Below are positions 13,537 through 25,900 of a stretch of 64,000 nucleotides of DNA, piece by piece. A model generated the notes under the pieces. That model had not been told where the DNA came from and did no database searches. It saw only the letters and a program-made list of their open reading frames with translations. Within the stretch, counting starts at the first letter, position 1, and every line of letters begins with the position of its first letter. The stretch spans positions 16,965,058 through 17,029,057 of the forward strand of contig NC_087081.1 in NCBI RefSeq assembly GCF_026151205.1. Direction: 5' to 3'. The stretch is from Bolinopsis microptera. Taxonomy: Eukaryota; Ctenophora; Tentaculata; Lobata; Bolinopsidae. A program made the position numbers and the translations under genes.

Positions 13537-16500
13537 ATGAATGAAATCTTTTGCCGGCTAAATACTACATCTTCACACGTTTCCCGTTTTACTAACGCCA
13601 ATACTCTTAAAGCAATGGAGGTGATGGCAACACACAATATCTCGCACGAGACGCTAAACTCCGAGCCCCTCCAACTCCCACCCACACCGGACTCAGAGAC
13701 AATGCACATGAGTAGTGGTGCTACTACAATGCACATGAGTAGTGGTGGTACTACTACTAGCTCCCTACCTGAGGGGAACAGTTCTATAGGGTGCCAGACT
13801 GCACTCAGCTACCCTCGTCAGGACACGCTAGTGCCGCTTACTGCCCTCTTGCAACTCGTTAACAATTCTATTCTTACTGTCATGGAGAATATTGGTGAGT
13901 TCACATCGTTCTGTCTATAATTATTGTACACTCTAAAACATAATACAAACGTTAGAGAAACAGCTGGTGTATTTTAACCATCCTGTCCCCCGTTGTAGTT
14001 ACTCCCTTATTTGGACATCACGTTGCTAACAAGTCCTTATTTGGGCATCACGTTGCTAACAAGTGCTTATTTGGGCATCACGTTGCTAACAAGTGCACTG
14101 TTTTCAGAGAAAGTTCTGTTAGTTAATTCTTCAGAAGAAGGCCTGTTTTCAGTGGACGGTATTAACACTGTGTGGAACCTGGCTAACCTAGCTAACAACA
14201 ACTCTCTCGCTACTTCACCTACTAACTCAGGTACGCTGCACGCACAACTGACTTTTATTGACTATAGGGCATCAGCTTGAATAGGAATTCTAGAAGAATC
14301 TTATATATAGGGCATCTCATGATAGGAATCACGCTTAGTTCACCGTAAGGAATATAGGGTATTTTCTAATTTGGTTTTATAACTATCGACACAAAACTTA
14401 CAATGGTTTCCTAAAATACGGCTGATAAATTTTAAACCGTTATGTTACGATACAGTACAATAATTGAGGTTCAATCAAGTACCTCATTAGCCAATTAATT
14501 AATTAATTAATTAATAACCCAGGTCCCCTAGAGAGATCATCCCCCTCCACCTTTCCTGAGAGCAGAGAGTCTGATTCAATGGGGGAGGAACCTAACGAGG
14601 TCCAGGGAAACGACAAACTACTCCGTCCCATCGTTATTCAGGTACACCATCACGACATGGTACAGCAGGTACAGCATCATGTGCCATTATAAGGTTTATT
14701 TCAAGATATTATGGTCTGATCAAGTAAGTGTTGACGTATCTGTAAAGGCTTATCTAGAGAAAGCCACACTAAACCAGAACACAATGTACCAACTGTAAGC
14801 TTCTAACCTCTTGTTTCAGGACCGGTTTAGAAACAGTCTGGAGATCCCAACAAACGAAGCAGATCCAGCAACCCAGCCTCCAGAGAAGAAGATGTGTCCT
14901 GACACTGCAGTACCTGGTCTGGATAACCAACATCGTCCTCAAGCTAACTACTCCGTTCAACAGGTACATTTCACAACCTACAATATCGTACTGTAATTCT
15001 TCAAACATTTTTTCGCTTAATAGTTCACCCAATTATTTGGAGATATCTAAGCAATGCTGCACGGTAAAGTAAACATAGCACTAAGTTATAATACTGCACT
15101 CGAGTAACCCTCCTCTCTGTACAGGAGGACTGCTCCCCGGGTACCCCCACCTCCCAGGACCTCCGAAGACAGGACCCCTCCCTCTCTCCCACTGTTAACG
15201 TGGCCGGATCTCTCACTAAATACATATGCCCTTACTGCTACAAAGTGTTCAACTGGAAAACAAACATGAACAGGCACATATCTGTAACTCATCTGATGAA
15301 ACCGAAACCTACCATCAAGGTTAGATTAACAACCATTTTACTTAAGTTAATGTTAATATATTATTGAGTATGTGTTATATATTATATAACTATGTTAATG
15401 TGAGAGTCTACCGCGAGTCTGTTTTATTTAGGAGAAACTGGTAATTTAGGAACATTAGGGCTGCTCCTTTAAACTAGGGTATAGTATCTTACGTTTGTGT
15501 CTTCGTAGGTGTGGGGAGAAGGGGGCAGTTATCCAGATCAGGTACCACTGCTGTTCAGGGCATGTAACCAGGTAACCAGGTAACCGGGTAACCAGGTAAC
15601 CAGGTAACCAGGTAACCAGGTAACCAGGTAACCAGGTAACCAGGTAACCAGGTAACCAGGTAACCAGGTAACCAGGTAACCAGGTAACCAGGTAACCGGG
15701 TAACCAGGTAACCAGGTAACCAGGTAACCAGGTAACCAGGTAACTCGTAGGTGTGGGGGCAAGGTGGCAGTTATCCAGATCAGGTACCACTGCTGTTCAG
15801 GGCATGTAACCAGGTAACCAGGTAACCAGGTAACCAGGTAACTCGTAGGTGTGGGGGGAAGGTGGCAGTTATCCAGATCTGGTACCACTGCTGTTCAGGG
15901 CATGTAACCAGGTAACCAGGTAACCAGGTAACCAGGTAACCAGGTAACCAGGTAACCAGGTAACCAGGTAACCAGGTAACCAGGTAACCAGGTAACCAGG
16001 TAACCAGGTAACCAGGTAACTCGTAGGTGTGGGGGGAAGGTGGCAGTTATCCAGATCAGGTACCACTGCTGTTCAGGGCATGTAACCAGGTAACCAGGTA
16101 ACCAGGTAACCAGGTAACCAGGTAACCAGGTAACCAGGTAACCAGGTAACCAGGTAACCAGGTAACCAGGTAACCAGGTAACTCGTAGGTGTGGGGGGTA
16201 GGTAGCAGTTATCCAGATCAGGTACCACTGCTGTTCAGGGCATGTAACCAGGTAACCAGGTAACCAGGTAACCAGGTAACCAGGTAACCAGGTAACTCGT
16301 AGGTGTGGGGGGAAGGTGGCAGTAATCCAGATCAGGTACCACTGCTGTTCAGGGCATGTCTTTGTGAGATAAGGTTTAAAACCCAGTTCGGAATGTTTCA
16401 TTGCCCAAACAAGATAAGAGGTCCAGAGAGATAATAACATAACAACACTGCACAGGTCCCGATAATGAGGAAATCTAAACCGTACACCTGTCCTATTTGT

Positions 16501-18088
16501 GGGAACACATTCGCGTGGCGCAGCAACATGAACAGACACATTCTCCACCTCCACAAGATCGACCACAAGCAGCTCAACAAACTCCTCCTCTCTGGTAAGT
16601 TCCTTACTTTACAGTACATTTAACATTAGGCAATCACCAGCTCATTATAAGACAACACCCTTCAGTAACCACATACTGCATCGCTGAAACACGCAACATA
16701 ATTTAGTCTAGCTTAACTTTCCTTTGAAGCTTTAAGCAATCTTATATTCACAACATAAGGTCGAGTGTTGCTATATTTTTGGTTATTTCAGCCTATTTGC
16801 CAGATATCCGAGGTAACGGGCAGGCTAACACGGTGCCCAACATGAACAACCAGCCTACTGTTGTGAGCAGTGAACCTGAGTCCTACAGCTCTCTGGGGTC
16901 CCTGACCATGCTCCCCCAGGTAATTGTGAGTACTACTACTTTCTTATCTTCTTTTGTTAGCCAGATTGAATTTTATCATAGAGCCGGTTTTGCGTGATAT
17001 TGAGGAAGAATATGAAACTAATAGATTCAAGTCCTAATTCCTATAATGTCGAAGCGTCTGAAGACTAACCCCTCTAATTTTCCCTCAGAACAGCTTCAAG
17101 ACAGTGTCTTCCAGCCCCCCTCCCACCTCAGTATCAAAACCTCCTTCGCTCCTAACTCCCCTGATCATCTTACCTTCCTTTACAGGAACCATAAAGCTCT
17201 GCTCGAGAGTGTAAAGAAAGAACAGGTAAGATTAATGTCTAGATTTAGTGTTGTTTTGAGGTAGATCTGTTCAGTTTGTGAGCTGAACAAAGTATGATCA
17301 AGTTGTTAACTGTGCAACGATAAGCCGACTGCCGAGAGAATCTATTCAACTTTTAGACAATTCTCTAATTTGTTCTGGTTAGAAAATTGGCAAATTCCCT
17401 TGTCACCTATCCTCCATAATTTCTCGAGAATATTACTTCGCTCTCTTCTTCAACCTACTTGTTGAAAATAGTCGGGATTCCGGAATTTACGTTTAATTTT
17501 GATGCGACTTTCTCAGCAACATTATTGCCACGATACCGACATCTTAATTGAGATACCATAAACTAAGATGCCATACGACTAATACGGCTACTCAAGATAC
17601 TTAACACAATGACCCAGGGCCCTGCCCACACAATTATCATGTTCCCCTGATAAACGTTTTACTTTTGTCAGGTCCCTATACACGTAAAGGAAGCCGCCCT
17701 GACCTCGTTCTACCAGAACAACAAGGGCTTGTTTGAGGGCACTACCAGCAGTGCCCCCTACACCCCCACCTCCTCCTCTATCCTCGCCTCCCCCGCTAAT
17801 ATTGGACTCCTCACTCCCCCCAAATCAGAACACAAGTTCTCGCCCCCCACCAGTATGAACAACCTGTCTGCACTGTACCAGAAGGCACTGTTAGAACAGC
17901 GCGGCATCAGCACCAGCGCCGGGGCCCCCACCACTGACATCACCAGTATATACCAGAACCACCGCGCTATGTTGGACACTGTCAGTCTCCTCTCCAATCT
18001 CAACTCTATGAATGTGAGTAACGGAGGAGCTGGCTCTCTCTCTCCCGATGTGGACGTGGGTATAAAGTTGGAAGGAGCTGAGAAGTGA
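13537..18088 (+). CDS. Two-finger C2H2 zinc-finger protein, nine exons
   Basis: Predicted exons: 13537-13894, 14108-14230, 14523-14641, 14820-14963, 15125-15319, 16456-16594, 16792-16919, about 17064-17225, 17672-18088. All junctions are GT-AG and the frame stays open for about 594 residues. Exon 8's start is uncertain: the AAG at 17054 or 17063 keeps frame, while the better-looking CAG at 17089 does not. Two zinc fingers occur, CPYCYKVFNWKTNMNRH in exon 5 and CPICGNTFAWRSNMNRH in exon 6, both C-x2-C-x12-H-x4-H. Their helices are almost the same (WKTNMNRH, WRSNMNRH). The rest is Ser/Pro/Asn-rich. The C-terminal third repeats a short motif four times: YRNHKALLESV, YQNNKGLFEGT, YQKALLEQRG, YQNHRAMLDTV. 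It is probably a nuclear DNA-binding regulator. The family is not recognised. Translation could start at 13537 or at 13615. Confidence 0.8.
13995..14095 (+). repeat. 30-bp tandem repeat with branch-point-like core before exon 2
   Basis: Three copies of a unit containing CATCACGTTGCTAACAAGT end just upstream of the exon 2 acceptor (TGTTTTCAG at 14107). Each copy carries TTGCTAAC, a good match to the branch-point consensus. Read as coding, the array opens a frame that runs into exon 2, but splicing at 14107 preserves the frame from exon 1, so I treat it as intronic. Confidence 0.75.
15545..16355. repeat. Compound minisatellite: (AGGTAACC)n blocks in a longer unit
   Basis: It lies in intron 5 of the zinc-finger gene. 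Blocks of the 8-bp unit AGGTAACC (a few to about 20 copies) alternate six times with a spacer of about 70 bp that includes GGTGTGGGGGGAAGGTGGCA and CAGGTACCACTGCTGTTCAG. Blocks differ in 8-mer number while spacers are nearly identical, so the higher-order unit was amplified and the inner block then changed length. Long open frames on the minus strand here are repeat by-products. Confidence 0.92.
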
Positions 18089-19260
18089 GCTGATAATACT
18101 CTACTACTAACTAGTAGCACTACTAATATAATAAGTAGTAGCACGTTATAACAGATTTATTTGAGACATCAGAGTTGGTCTCCTCCAAGCATGCCAGAAA
18201 GTGAGACTGAGTAGCCAGAGGGTGGACTGATGACGTCATAGACATTACAGTGACGTTAAATTTGGCATGGTGACGTCATTAAAGCACTGATGAAGACTAA
18301 AACTGTAATGAACAGATTTTACGCAATTAACAAACACTTAATCGAAGTTATATCTGTGGTCGTTGTTTATAATGATGAAGTAATTATTTGTGGAACTTAC
18401 TGATAATATCTATCGTATTTGTACCGGTTTGCTCGAGCTTATATTATATCGAACGTTTTCTTTTTTTATTTTTTAGACTTTTCTACATTTTATATCTACA
18501 CTATTATACAATGTTAGTTAAGCTTGAGGGTATTAGACACGTGATCTGAGTATTGTATTAAAATGGGTGCATGTTATTTTAGGTATCTGTTATTTAAATA
18601 GACTCTTCATCAACAAAACATAAGTTATAGTTAGACTTATAGTAATTTATAGGAAATATGTTGTTACAGTAGTAAATAAGGATAAATTAACTGTGGTTAC
18701 TTGTACCGAATTAATTGTTAACGTGTGGTTTTAAGGGGACCCCCCCGGCCCCCTTAATGAAGTAACCGATTCCTAAACTATGTAACACTCTTGTTACATG
18801 TAACATATGTAACACTCACATTTGTAACACTCTTATTACATGTTATGTAACACTCACAATTGTAACACTGGTGACGTATTAGTCTATTTTTGTAACGTAA
18901 AACCTTCATGATTCCTGTAAACTGTAATTCCAAGTCTGGGTAACTGATTAAGTGATGACGTAATCCAAATTAGTTAGCTATCATGTATAAACAATCTATT
19001 AAGTAAGTTGTAATTTGTTCTGATATTATAATTAATTTTTATTTGTTATTCTACAAGTTGTATGTGTGTAAGATGATTTTAAGTAATATATTATTTATTG
19101 TGGTTGAAAATGCGTCTATTTTGTCAGAGTTTTCTTTATCTCAGAACAACGTAATTATTATTCAAGTAAAAGTATTTTAAATTCTACAAAAATTGCGTAG
19201 ATTACTAGAAACAGTATAAATTGGTAAATGGTAATGGTACAAACAAAGCACAGACAGATA

Positions 19261-19298
<38 letters not shown>

Positions 19299-19640
19299 AT
19301 AAATAAGTAATAAAGTTATAAACAAGTAATAATAGATAAACAACAGACATAAAACAGATAGCGAACAAACAAGGGACAGACACTATAATACGCTCTAGTT
19401 ACTTGGAAACTTAATAAAGTTAATCCAAATTTGGACATAGTTCGATTTACATGAAGAATTTGGCGTAATGATTCATAGAGCGATAGATTTATCGGCAACA
19501 ATTCTATTCGATCTTGGTAAGTGTTGATAACTGGAATGGAGTAGAATCACACATGATGCGATGGAATTTTACAATGGAATGTATATTTCACAGTTCGATC
19601 AACTTTATAATATTATTGGAAAAGTTACCAGTGATGTGAA
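18089..19640. other. 3' flank of the zinc-finger gene, AT-rich, no exon seen
   Basis: It holds the likely 3' UTR of the zinc-finger gene. There are two CRE-like TGACGTCA sites (near 18231 and 18271), a cluster of short TGTAACACT repeats (18780-18870) and a pure G run (19262-19295). No coding exon was recognised on either strand. Confidence 0.5.
19262..19295. repeat. Homopolymer G tract (about 34 bp)
   Basis: An uninterrupted G run. Its true length is uncertain because sequencing handles such runs poorly. It could form a quadruplex. Confidence 0.85.
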
Positions 19641-19649
19641 GGATCACTG

Positions 19650-19772
19650 TGACGTCACACCATGTGTTATGACGTCACACCATGTGTTATGACGTCACAC
19701 CACGTGTTATGACGTCACACCATGTGTTATGACGTCACACCACGTGTTATGACGTCACACCACATGTTATCC
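19650..19772. repeat. CRE/E-box 20-bp array, opposite orientation, six copies
   Basis: The unit is TATGACGTCACACCACGTGT and variants. It is the reverse complement of the 10.26-kb array unit. Several copies have CATGTG instead of CACGTG, so the E-box half varies while the CRE half is constant. Confidence 0.9.
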
Positions 19773-20118
19773 TGAAGGATCACCTCTCAGCTGCACAGCA
19801 AGTAAGTTTATATGGAAATTGTAATAATTCCTTTCATAGTCGATGAGTGATAAGAATTAAGAAATATTTGTCGACTTAGATACGATTTTCATTGAGCATC
19901 ATCATAACGTAATAACCTCGTAGTAATTTGGAGTTACTATCCCCACAGAGCGTACATCTGTACTAAATCAGGGTAATATATTAAGAAGCTTTCAGAAGTC
20001 AGCATCTCGTGCCATTCTGAATTTATCCGTTTTATCACATTCGATCGTTCTGCTAAAGCATTATTTGAAGGCAAGGTTTAAATCGTAGAGGAGAGGTCAG
20101 TTGTTACACTGCTTCTAC

Positions 20119-20142
20119 CCCCCCCCCCCCCCCCCCCCCCCC
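20119..20142. repeat. Homopolymer C tract
   Basis: A pure C run of about 24 bases in non-coding DNA; the true length is uncertain. Confidence 0.8.
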
Positions 20143-20234
20143 TTCCACTGCTATTACTACCATTACAACAGTTCTAGTATCAGTGGTCGGTGGTATGTTT
20201 ACTGTTTTCAAGTAACAGTATACAGTAATACCCC

Positions 20235-20495
20235 TATTTATCGCGGAGTTTGGGGAAAGGAAAATGCTGCGGTGAATCGGGGTTTTGGGTAAATCGGGGT
20301 TTTGGTTGTTTACATTATAATTATGTATGCTAATGTTATGTACATTGTGTATGTTAATCCTTATTTGGGGAAAGGAAAATGCCGCGGTGAATCTGGGTTT
20401 TGGGTAAATCGGGGTTTTGGTTGTTTACATTATAATTATGTATGCTAATGTTATGTACATTATGTATGTTAATCCTTATTTGGGGGAGGAAATGG
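20235..20495. repeat. About 125-bp tandem duplication
   Basis: Two and a partial third copy of a unit containing TGGGGAAAGGAAAATGC, GGGTAAATCGGGGTTTTGG and a TATGTATGCTAATGTTATGT tract. Confidence 0.85.
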
Positions 20496-20944
20496 CCGCG
20501 GTAGACCGGGCACGGTTAAATCTTGCTGTTAAGAGCAGCAGAAGATTTCACTGAGGTTTAACACAGCACTAAAGGTAAGCAGCGCTGTTAAATATGTAAA
20601 GATGGAATTTCTTGATTTCTGATTAGATCCAGAGCTAGAGCAGAGGTTAACTTTATTATCTAATCCGCACTAAACTCGACCTAGGTTAAACCTCTTTAAA
20701 ACAAATTACAAAATATAAAGTTAGTATCTCGGTTATTAATACAGGGTCCCCTACACAGTGCACCAAGCATTAGAGCAGTTTTATAAAGTTTCATTTTAGA
20801 GAAGAAAATAATAGTGAATTAATTATCAAGATAGAATTAATTAACTTTTTGATCCTGTAGATTGAAGTTACTCGGATTTTGAAATTTTAAAATTTACGAT
20901 GTTAACTTTTCAGTTTTCATGTCGTTAGAGTCCATTCGCTTAAG

Positions 20945-22275
20945 TTATGAAGATTTAAGATGACCGGTAAGCGTTAAAATGAGGCCGGTTTTAAGTTGTG
21001 AAGATTTAAGATGCCCGGTAAGCGTTAAAATGAGGCTGGGTTTAAGTTGTGAAGATTTAAGATGCCCGGTAAGCGTTAAAATCAAGCCGGGTTTAAGTTA
21101 TGAAGATTTAAGATGCCCGGTAAGCGTTAAAATGAGGCCGGGTTTGAGTTGTGAAGATTTAAGATGCCCGGTAAGCGTTAAAATGAGGCCGGGTTTGAGT
21201 TGTGAAGATTTAAGATGCCCGGTAAGCGTTAAAATGAGGCCGGGTTTAAGTTGTGAAGATTTAAGATGCCCGGTAAGCGTTAAAATGAGGCCGGGTTTGA
21301 GTTGTGAAGATTTAAGATGCCCGGTAAGCGTTAAAATGAGGCTGGGTTTAAGTTGTGAAGATTTAAGATGCCCGGTAAGCGTTAAAATGAGGCCGGGTTT
21401 GAGTTGTGAAGATTTAAGATGCCCGGTAAGCGTTAAAATCAGGCCGGGTTTGGGTTGTGAAGATTTAAGATGCCCGGTAAGCGTTAAAATGGAGGCCGGG
21501 TTTGGGTTGTAAAGATTTAAGATGCCCGGTAAGCGTTGAAATGAGGCCGGATTTGTGATATGAAGATTTAAGATGCCCGGTAAGCGTTAAAATGAGGCCG
21601 GGTTTGAGTTGTGAAGATTTAAGATGCCCGGTAAGCGTTAAAATGGAGGCCGGGTTTGGGTTGTAAAGATTTAAGATGCCCGGTAAGCGTTGAAATGAGG
21701 CCGGATTTGTGATATGAAGATTTAAGATGCCCGGTAAGCGTTAAAATGAGGCCGGGTTTAAGTTGTGAAGATTTAAGATGCCCGGTAAACGTCAAAATCA
21801 GGCCGGGTTCGAGTTGTGAAGATTTAAGATGCCCGGTAAACGTCAAAATCAGGCCGGGTTCGAGTTGTGAAGATTTAAGATGCCCGGTAAGCGTTAAAAT
21901 GAGGCCGGGTTTGGGTTGTAAAGATTTAAGATGCCCGGTAAACGTTAAAATGAGGCCGGGTTTGGGTTGTAAAGATTTAAGATGCCCGGTAAACGTTAAA
22001 ATGAGGCCGGGTTTAAATTGTGAAGATTTAAGATGCCCGGTAAGCGTTAAAATGAGGCCGGGTTTAAGTTGTAAAGATTTAAGATGCCCGGTAAGCGTTA
22101 AAATGAGGCCGGGTTTGGGTTGTAAAGATTTAAGATGCCCGGTAAACGTTAAAATGAGGCCGGGTTTGGGTTGTAAAGATTTAAGATGCCCGGTAAGCGT
22201 TAAAATGAGGCCGGGTTTAAGTTGTGAAGATTTAAGATGCCCGGTAAGCGTTAAAATGAGGCCGGGTTTGGATTG
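20945..22275. repeat. 51-bp tandem repeat, about 26 copies
   Basis: The unit begins GAAGATTTAAGATGCCCGGT and ends ATGAGGCCGGGTTTAAGTTG. Because 51 is a multiple of three, long open frames result (17-residue repeats such as MRPGLSCEDLRCPVSVK). A three-unit variant block near 21490 recurs near 21643, showing higher-order duplication. It lies beyond the last detected COPA exon on the minus strand. I see no splice-junction sequence in this unit, unlike the array next to it. Confidence 0.92.
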
Positions 22276-22980
22276 TGAAGTGAGGCCGGGTAGTTTAAGT
22301 CTAAATATATTTTACCTCGTGGCTGCTTGATTTAACAAGTTAAAATGAGGTCGGGTAGTTAAAGTCTAAATATATTTTACCTCGTGGCTGCTTGATTTAA
22401 CAAGTAGGCCGGGTAGTTAAAGTCTAACTATATTTTACCTCGTGGCTGCTTGATTTAACAAGTAGGCCGGGTAGTTAAAGTCTAACTATATTTTACCTCG
22501 TGGCTGCTTGATTTAACAAGTTAAAATGAGGTCGGGTAGTTAAAGTCTAAATATATTTTACCTCGTGGCTGCTTGATTTAACAAGTAGTTTAAGTCTAAA
22601 TATATTTTACCTCGTGGCTGCTTGATTTAACAAGTAGGCCGGGTAGTTTAAGTCTAAATATATTTTACCTCGTGGCTGCTTGATTTAACAAGTAGGCCGG
22701 GTAGTTTAAGTCTAACTATGTTTTACCTCGTGGCTGCTTGAGGCCGGGTAGTTTAAGTCTAACTATGTTTTACCTCGTGGCTGCTTGATTTAACAAGTAG
22801 GCCGGGTAGTTTAAGTCTAACTATGTTTTACCTCGTGGCTGCTTGAGGCCGGGTAGTTTAAGTCTAACTATATTTTACCTCGTGGCTGCTTGATTTAACA
22901 AGTAGTTTGGCCGGGTAGTTTAAGTGTAAATATATTTTACCTCGTGGCTGCTTGATTTAACAAGTAGTTTTCCGGAGCTA
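22276..22980 (-). repeat. Splice-donor array at COPA exon 10
   Basis: About eleven copies of a 46-70 bp unit. On the minus strand each has TTAAATCAAGCAGCCACGAG followed directly by GTAAAATATA. That is the last part of COPA exon 10 (KSSSHE) plus its 5' splice site. The array therefore repeats exon end plus donor. Copies differ in whether they keep the start of the unit. Confidence 0.88.
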
Positions 22981-25900
22981 TCCAGAGCAGCGTACCTGTT
23001 TCGTGCTACCCAAACAGCGGTCACACCTTTCATTCTCTTACCTGCACGGTTTTCATTATTCATGCCTGGACATTTTACAAGATTATTCAGAAAACCAGGA
23101 TCTAGTAACTAGGGGGGGGGGGGGGGCGGGGGGGAGGGGGGCCGGGGGCCGGGGGCGGGGGGGGGGGGGGGGTTTTGGGGGATCAGGTACTAAGTATAAT
23201 ACCAGGAACTACTGTTTCTAAGTAAACTAAGCTTTAAACTTCAGAGTGGATCTAAGATTTATTTTCAGATATTTGGTACCTTTTACAATGGGTTTAAATA
23301 TGTTTGAACTTTAAACAAGTTTTAACAAGTTTCAATATTCGATATTGTATGTGTCTAAAGTACAGATTCCATATTCAGTGATCTAGAACAAGCATTAGCT
23401 TGGTGTTCATGTTATTAGAGGGTACGGGGAATTTTTGGGAACTTTTTTTGGATGACAACTTCTCTTGGATAAGGTCACGGTTTAGTTAGTAAAACGAGTA
23501 CCTTCACCCATCTGAACGTCATTTCTATCACCTCTATCCTTGCCTATCTGGTACACCTCGTAGTAGGTGGTGCCTGCATTCTTACTGCTGTTTACAGTGG
23601 ACACTATAATACTGCTCTCAGCGGGGTTGTAGGACAAACAGTTGGGCTGACAGTTGCTGTCTCCTGCAAATAGTGTGTGTTTATAGGTGTGTTTATAGGT
23701 GTGTTTATAGTGTGTTTATAGGTGTGTTTATAGGTGTGTTTATAGGTGTGTTTATAGGTTTATTTATAGGTGTGTTTATAGGTGAGTTTATAGGTGTGTT
23801 TAATGTTTATAGGTGTGTTTATAGGTGTGTTTATAGGTGTGTTTATAGGTGTGTTTATAGGTGTGTTTATAGGTGTGTTTATAGGTATAGCGGGTTGGAA
23901 ACAGGTCATAACAAGGATTATAAAAAGGTCTGTATAGTGTATCTACTGAGTACTGACCGTGTTTGAGCTGCAGTACAGCAACATCCTTGCCACTACCGAA
24001 GGTGTATTTTCTCAGGAACCTGTCCTTGATGAAGAAGACAGAGTTCTCGTGGACCACACTGGCTGGTCTCTCCCGCTCCAGCTTGAATATTATCATTCCG
24101 TTATCATGACCTGGACAAGAACTGGTAGTAATAACTAATATGGTATACACTGACAGTGCAGTGTAACACTGACAGTGCAGTGTAACGCTGACAGTGCAGT
24201 GTAACACTGACAGTGCAGTGTAACGCTGACAGTGCAGTGTAACGCTGACAGTGCAGTGTAACACTGACAGTGCAGTGTAACACTGACAGTGCAGTGTAAC
24301 GCTGACAGTGCAGTGTAACACTGACAGTGCAGTATAACACTGACAGTGCAGTAGTGTAACATTGTATACTATATAGGGAAGCTGTATTTATTTCCATGTA
24401 AACAACCGGGTACGGTTTAGCAAGTGAAATGTGAACTTGTCGTGTTAGTAGTCACTAGTCAGGTAACTACAGACTACTTAAGAGATGAAACCTGCAGCAA
24501 ATAAGTTGAGAGCAGGGTGAGCAGTTATACACCAGTATCTATCTTCTCCTCTGAAGGTATTTACACAGTTCCTCTTGTTCAGGTCCCACAATCTGGGAGT
24601 TTATCGTAATTAGGTGGGTTTAAAGTAATAGTTTGATATAATTTAATGACTTTTGTATGACTCCCCCTTATAAAATTTGGATTGGTTTACGCAGAATTAA
24701 TATAAGTTGAAAATATTATGTTAAAGCCGCTCTACATGAAAACAGCAGTACTATTAATCCTAATCTTGAAGTACTCACCTAATGCTCTTATCCTCGGAGT
24801 TAGAGATTATAATCTCATTTCTAGGATGGAAGATAACATTGCTGACATTGTTGTAATGCCCCCTGCACGTGTCCACCTCCCATGCGCGCGCCTCGTTAAA
24901 CCTCCACAACTTCACCTGTCTATCGTCCGCTCCTGGTGGGCTTATCTTAGCTTCACATTGTTAAATATCTCATTCCTATAGCATTTCTAGTTCGTTCTCT
25001 GACGAATGTTCCTGATCAGTGTGGGATATAATATCTATATATTATATAGATATATATTATAGTCTCTCTGAAGTGAGATATAGCCTCTTCCGACGGAGAA
25101 ACCCTGTATATTATATCAGACTAACAGAAATATAACTCAGCCTGCAACTTATTATGGTAACGATATAAATGGCCGCATTTCTGATGATAATTGTTTGAAA
25201 CATTTGTTTAAATCACGATTCTGTGAATTAGTAAGAGGAACTCTTCCTTAATGACAGGTATATAATATCGATATTTTAATGTTTCTGCACAATCCTACTA
25301 TATATAAAATATCCTCCTCTGATAATATGTTAAATGTGAGAATCACTCCTTTGTAAATATTCCTGTTAAATCTCCCAAAATCATCACTGTAAGCTCTGTC
25401 AGACGGAAACTTGTTTAACATAAATACCGTGAGATTCGGATGACGTTACAGAAAATTAAAATAATTACGAAGCCAAAAACTCCCATACTAATTGTTTCTG
25501 ACAAGTAAATAAGATACTACATATATAAGATACCAGATACGCTTCATTAGTTACAGGATACAATCTTCTTGACAGGAACTCAAAATTAGAAGCGCGCCCG
25601 ACCAGAGCAATATCACCATAGTAACCAGAGCAACTTAAAGTCATTACCCATAAGATCCGACCATTGGAACTAATTGAACGTGTACTGTGCTGACAGGTAG
25701 TAATATCGTCATGTGAACATGTGCAGAACTAACCACAAACTAACCTCTAACTAAGCACTAACTAACCTCTAACTAACCTCTAACTAACCTCTAACTAGCC
25801 TCTTACTAACCAGTAAGTAACCTCTAACTAGACTCTTACTAACCAGTAACTAACCACTTACTGCTGTTTATTACTTACATAATGTGAATAAAACTTGTGG

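Noticed and set aside
13995-14107. Extending zinc-finger exon 2 to the left through the 30-bp repeat
   Set aside because: Splicing at 13998 (TGTAG) would read into a stop in the frame set by exon 1, whereas the acceptor at 14107 keeps the frame.
15455-16566. Minus-strand frames rich in VTWLPGYL
   Set aside because: They are produced by the (AGGTAACC)n compound array in an intron of the zinc-finger gene and its plus-strand exon.
20979-22330. Long open frames with 17-residue repeats (MRPGLSCEDLRCPVSVK)
   Set aside because: The 51-bp repeat is divisible by three, so one stop-free frame opens automatically. No signal, no splice context, and the flanks are non-coding.
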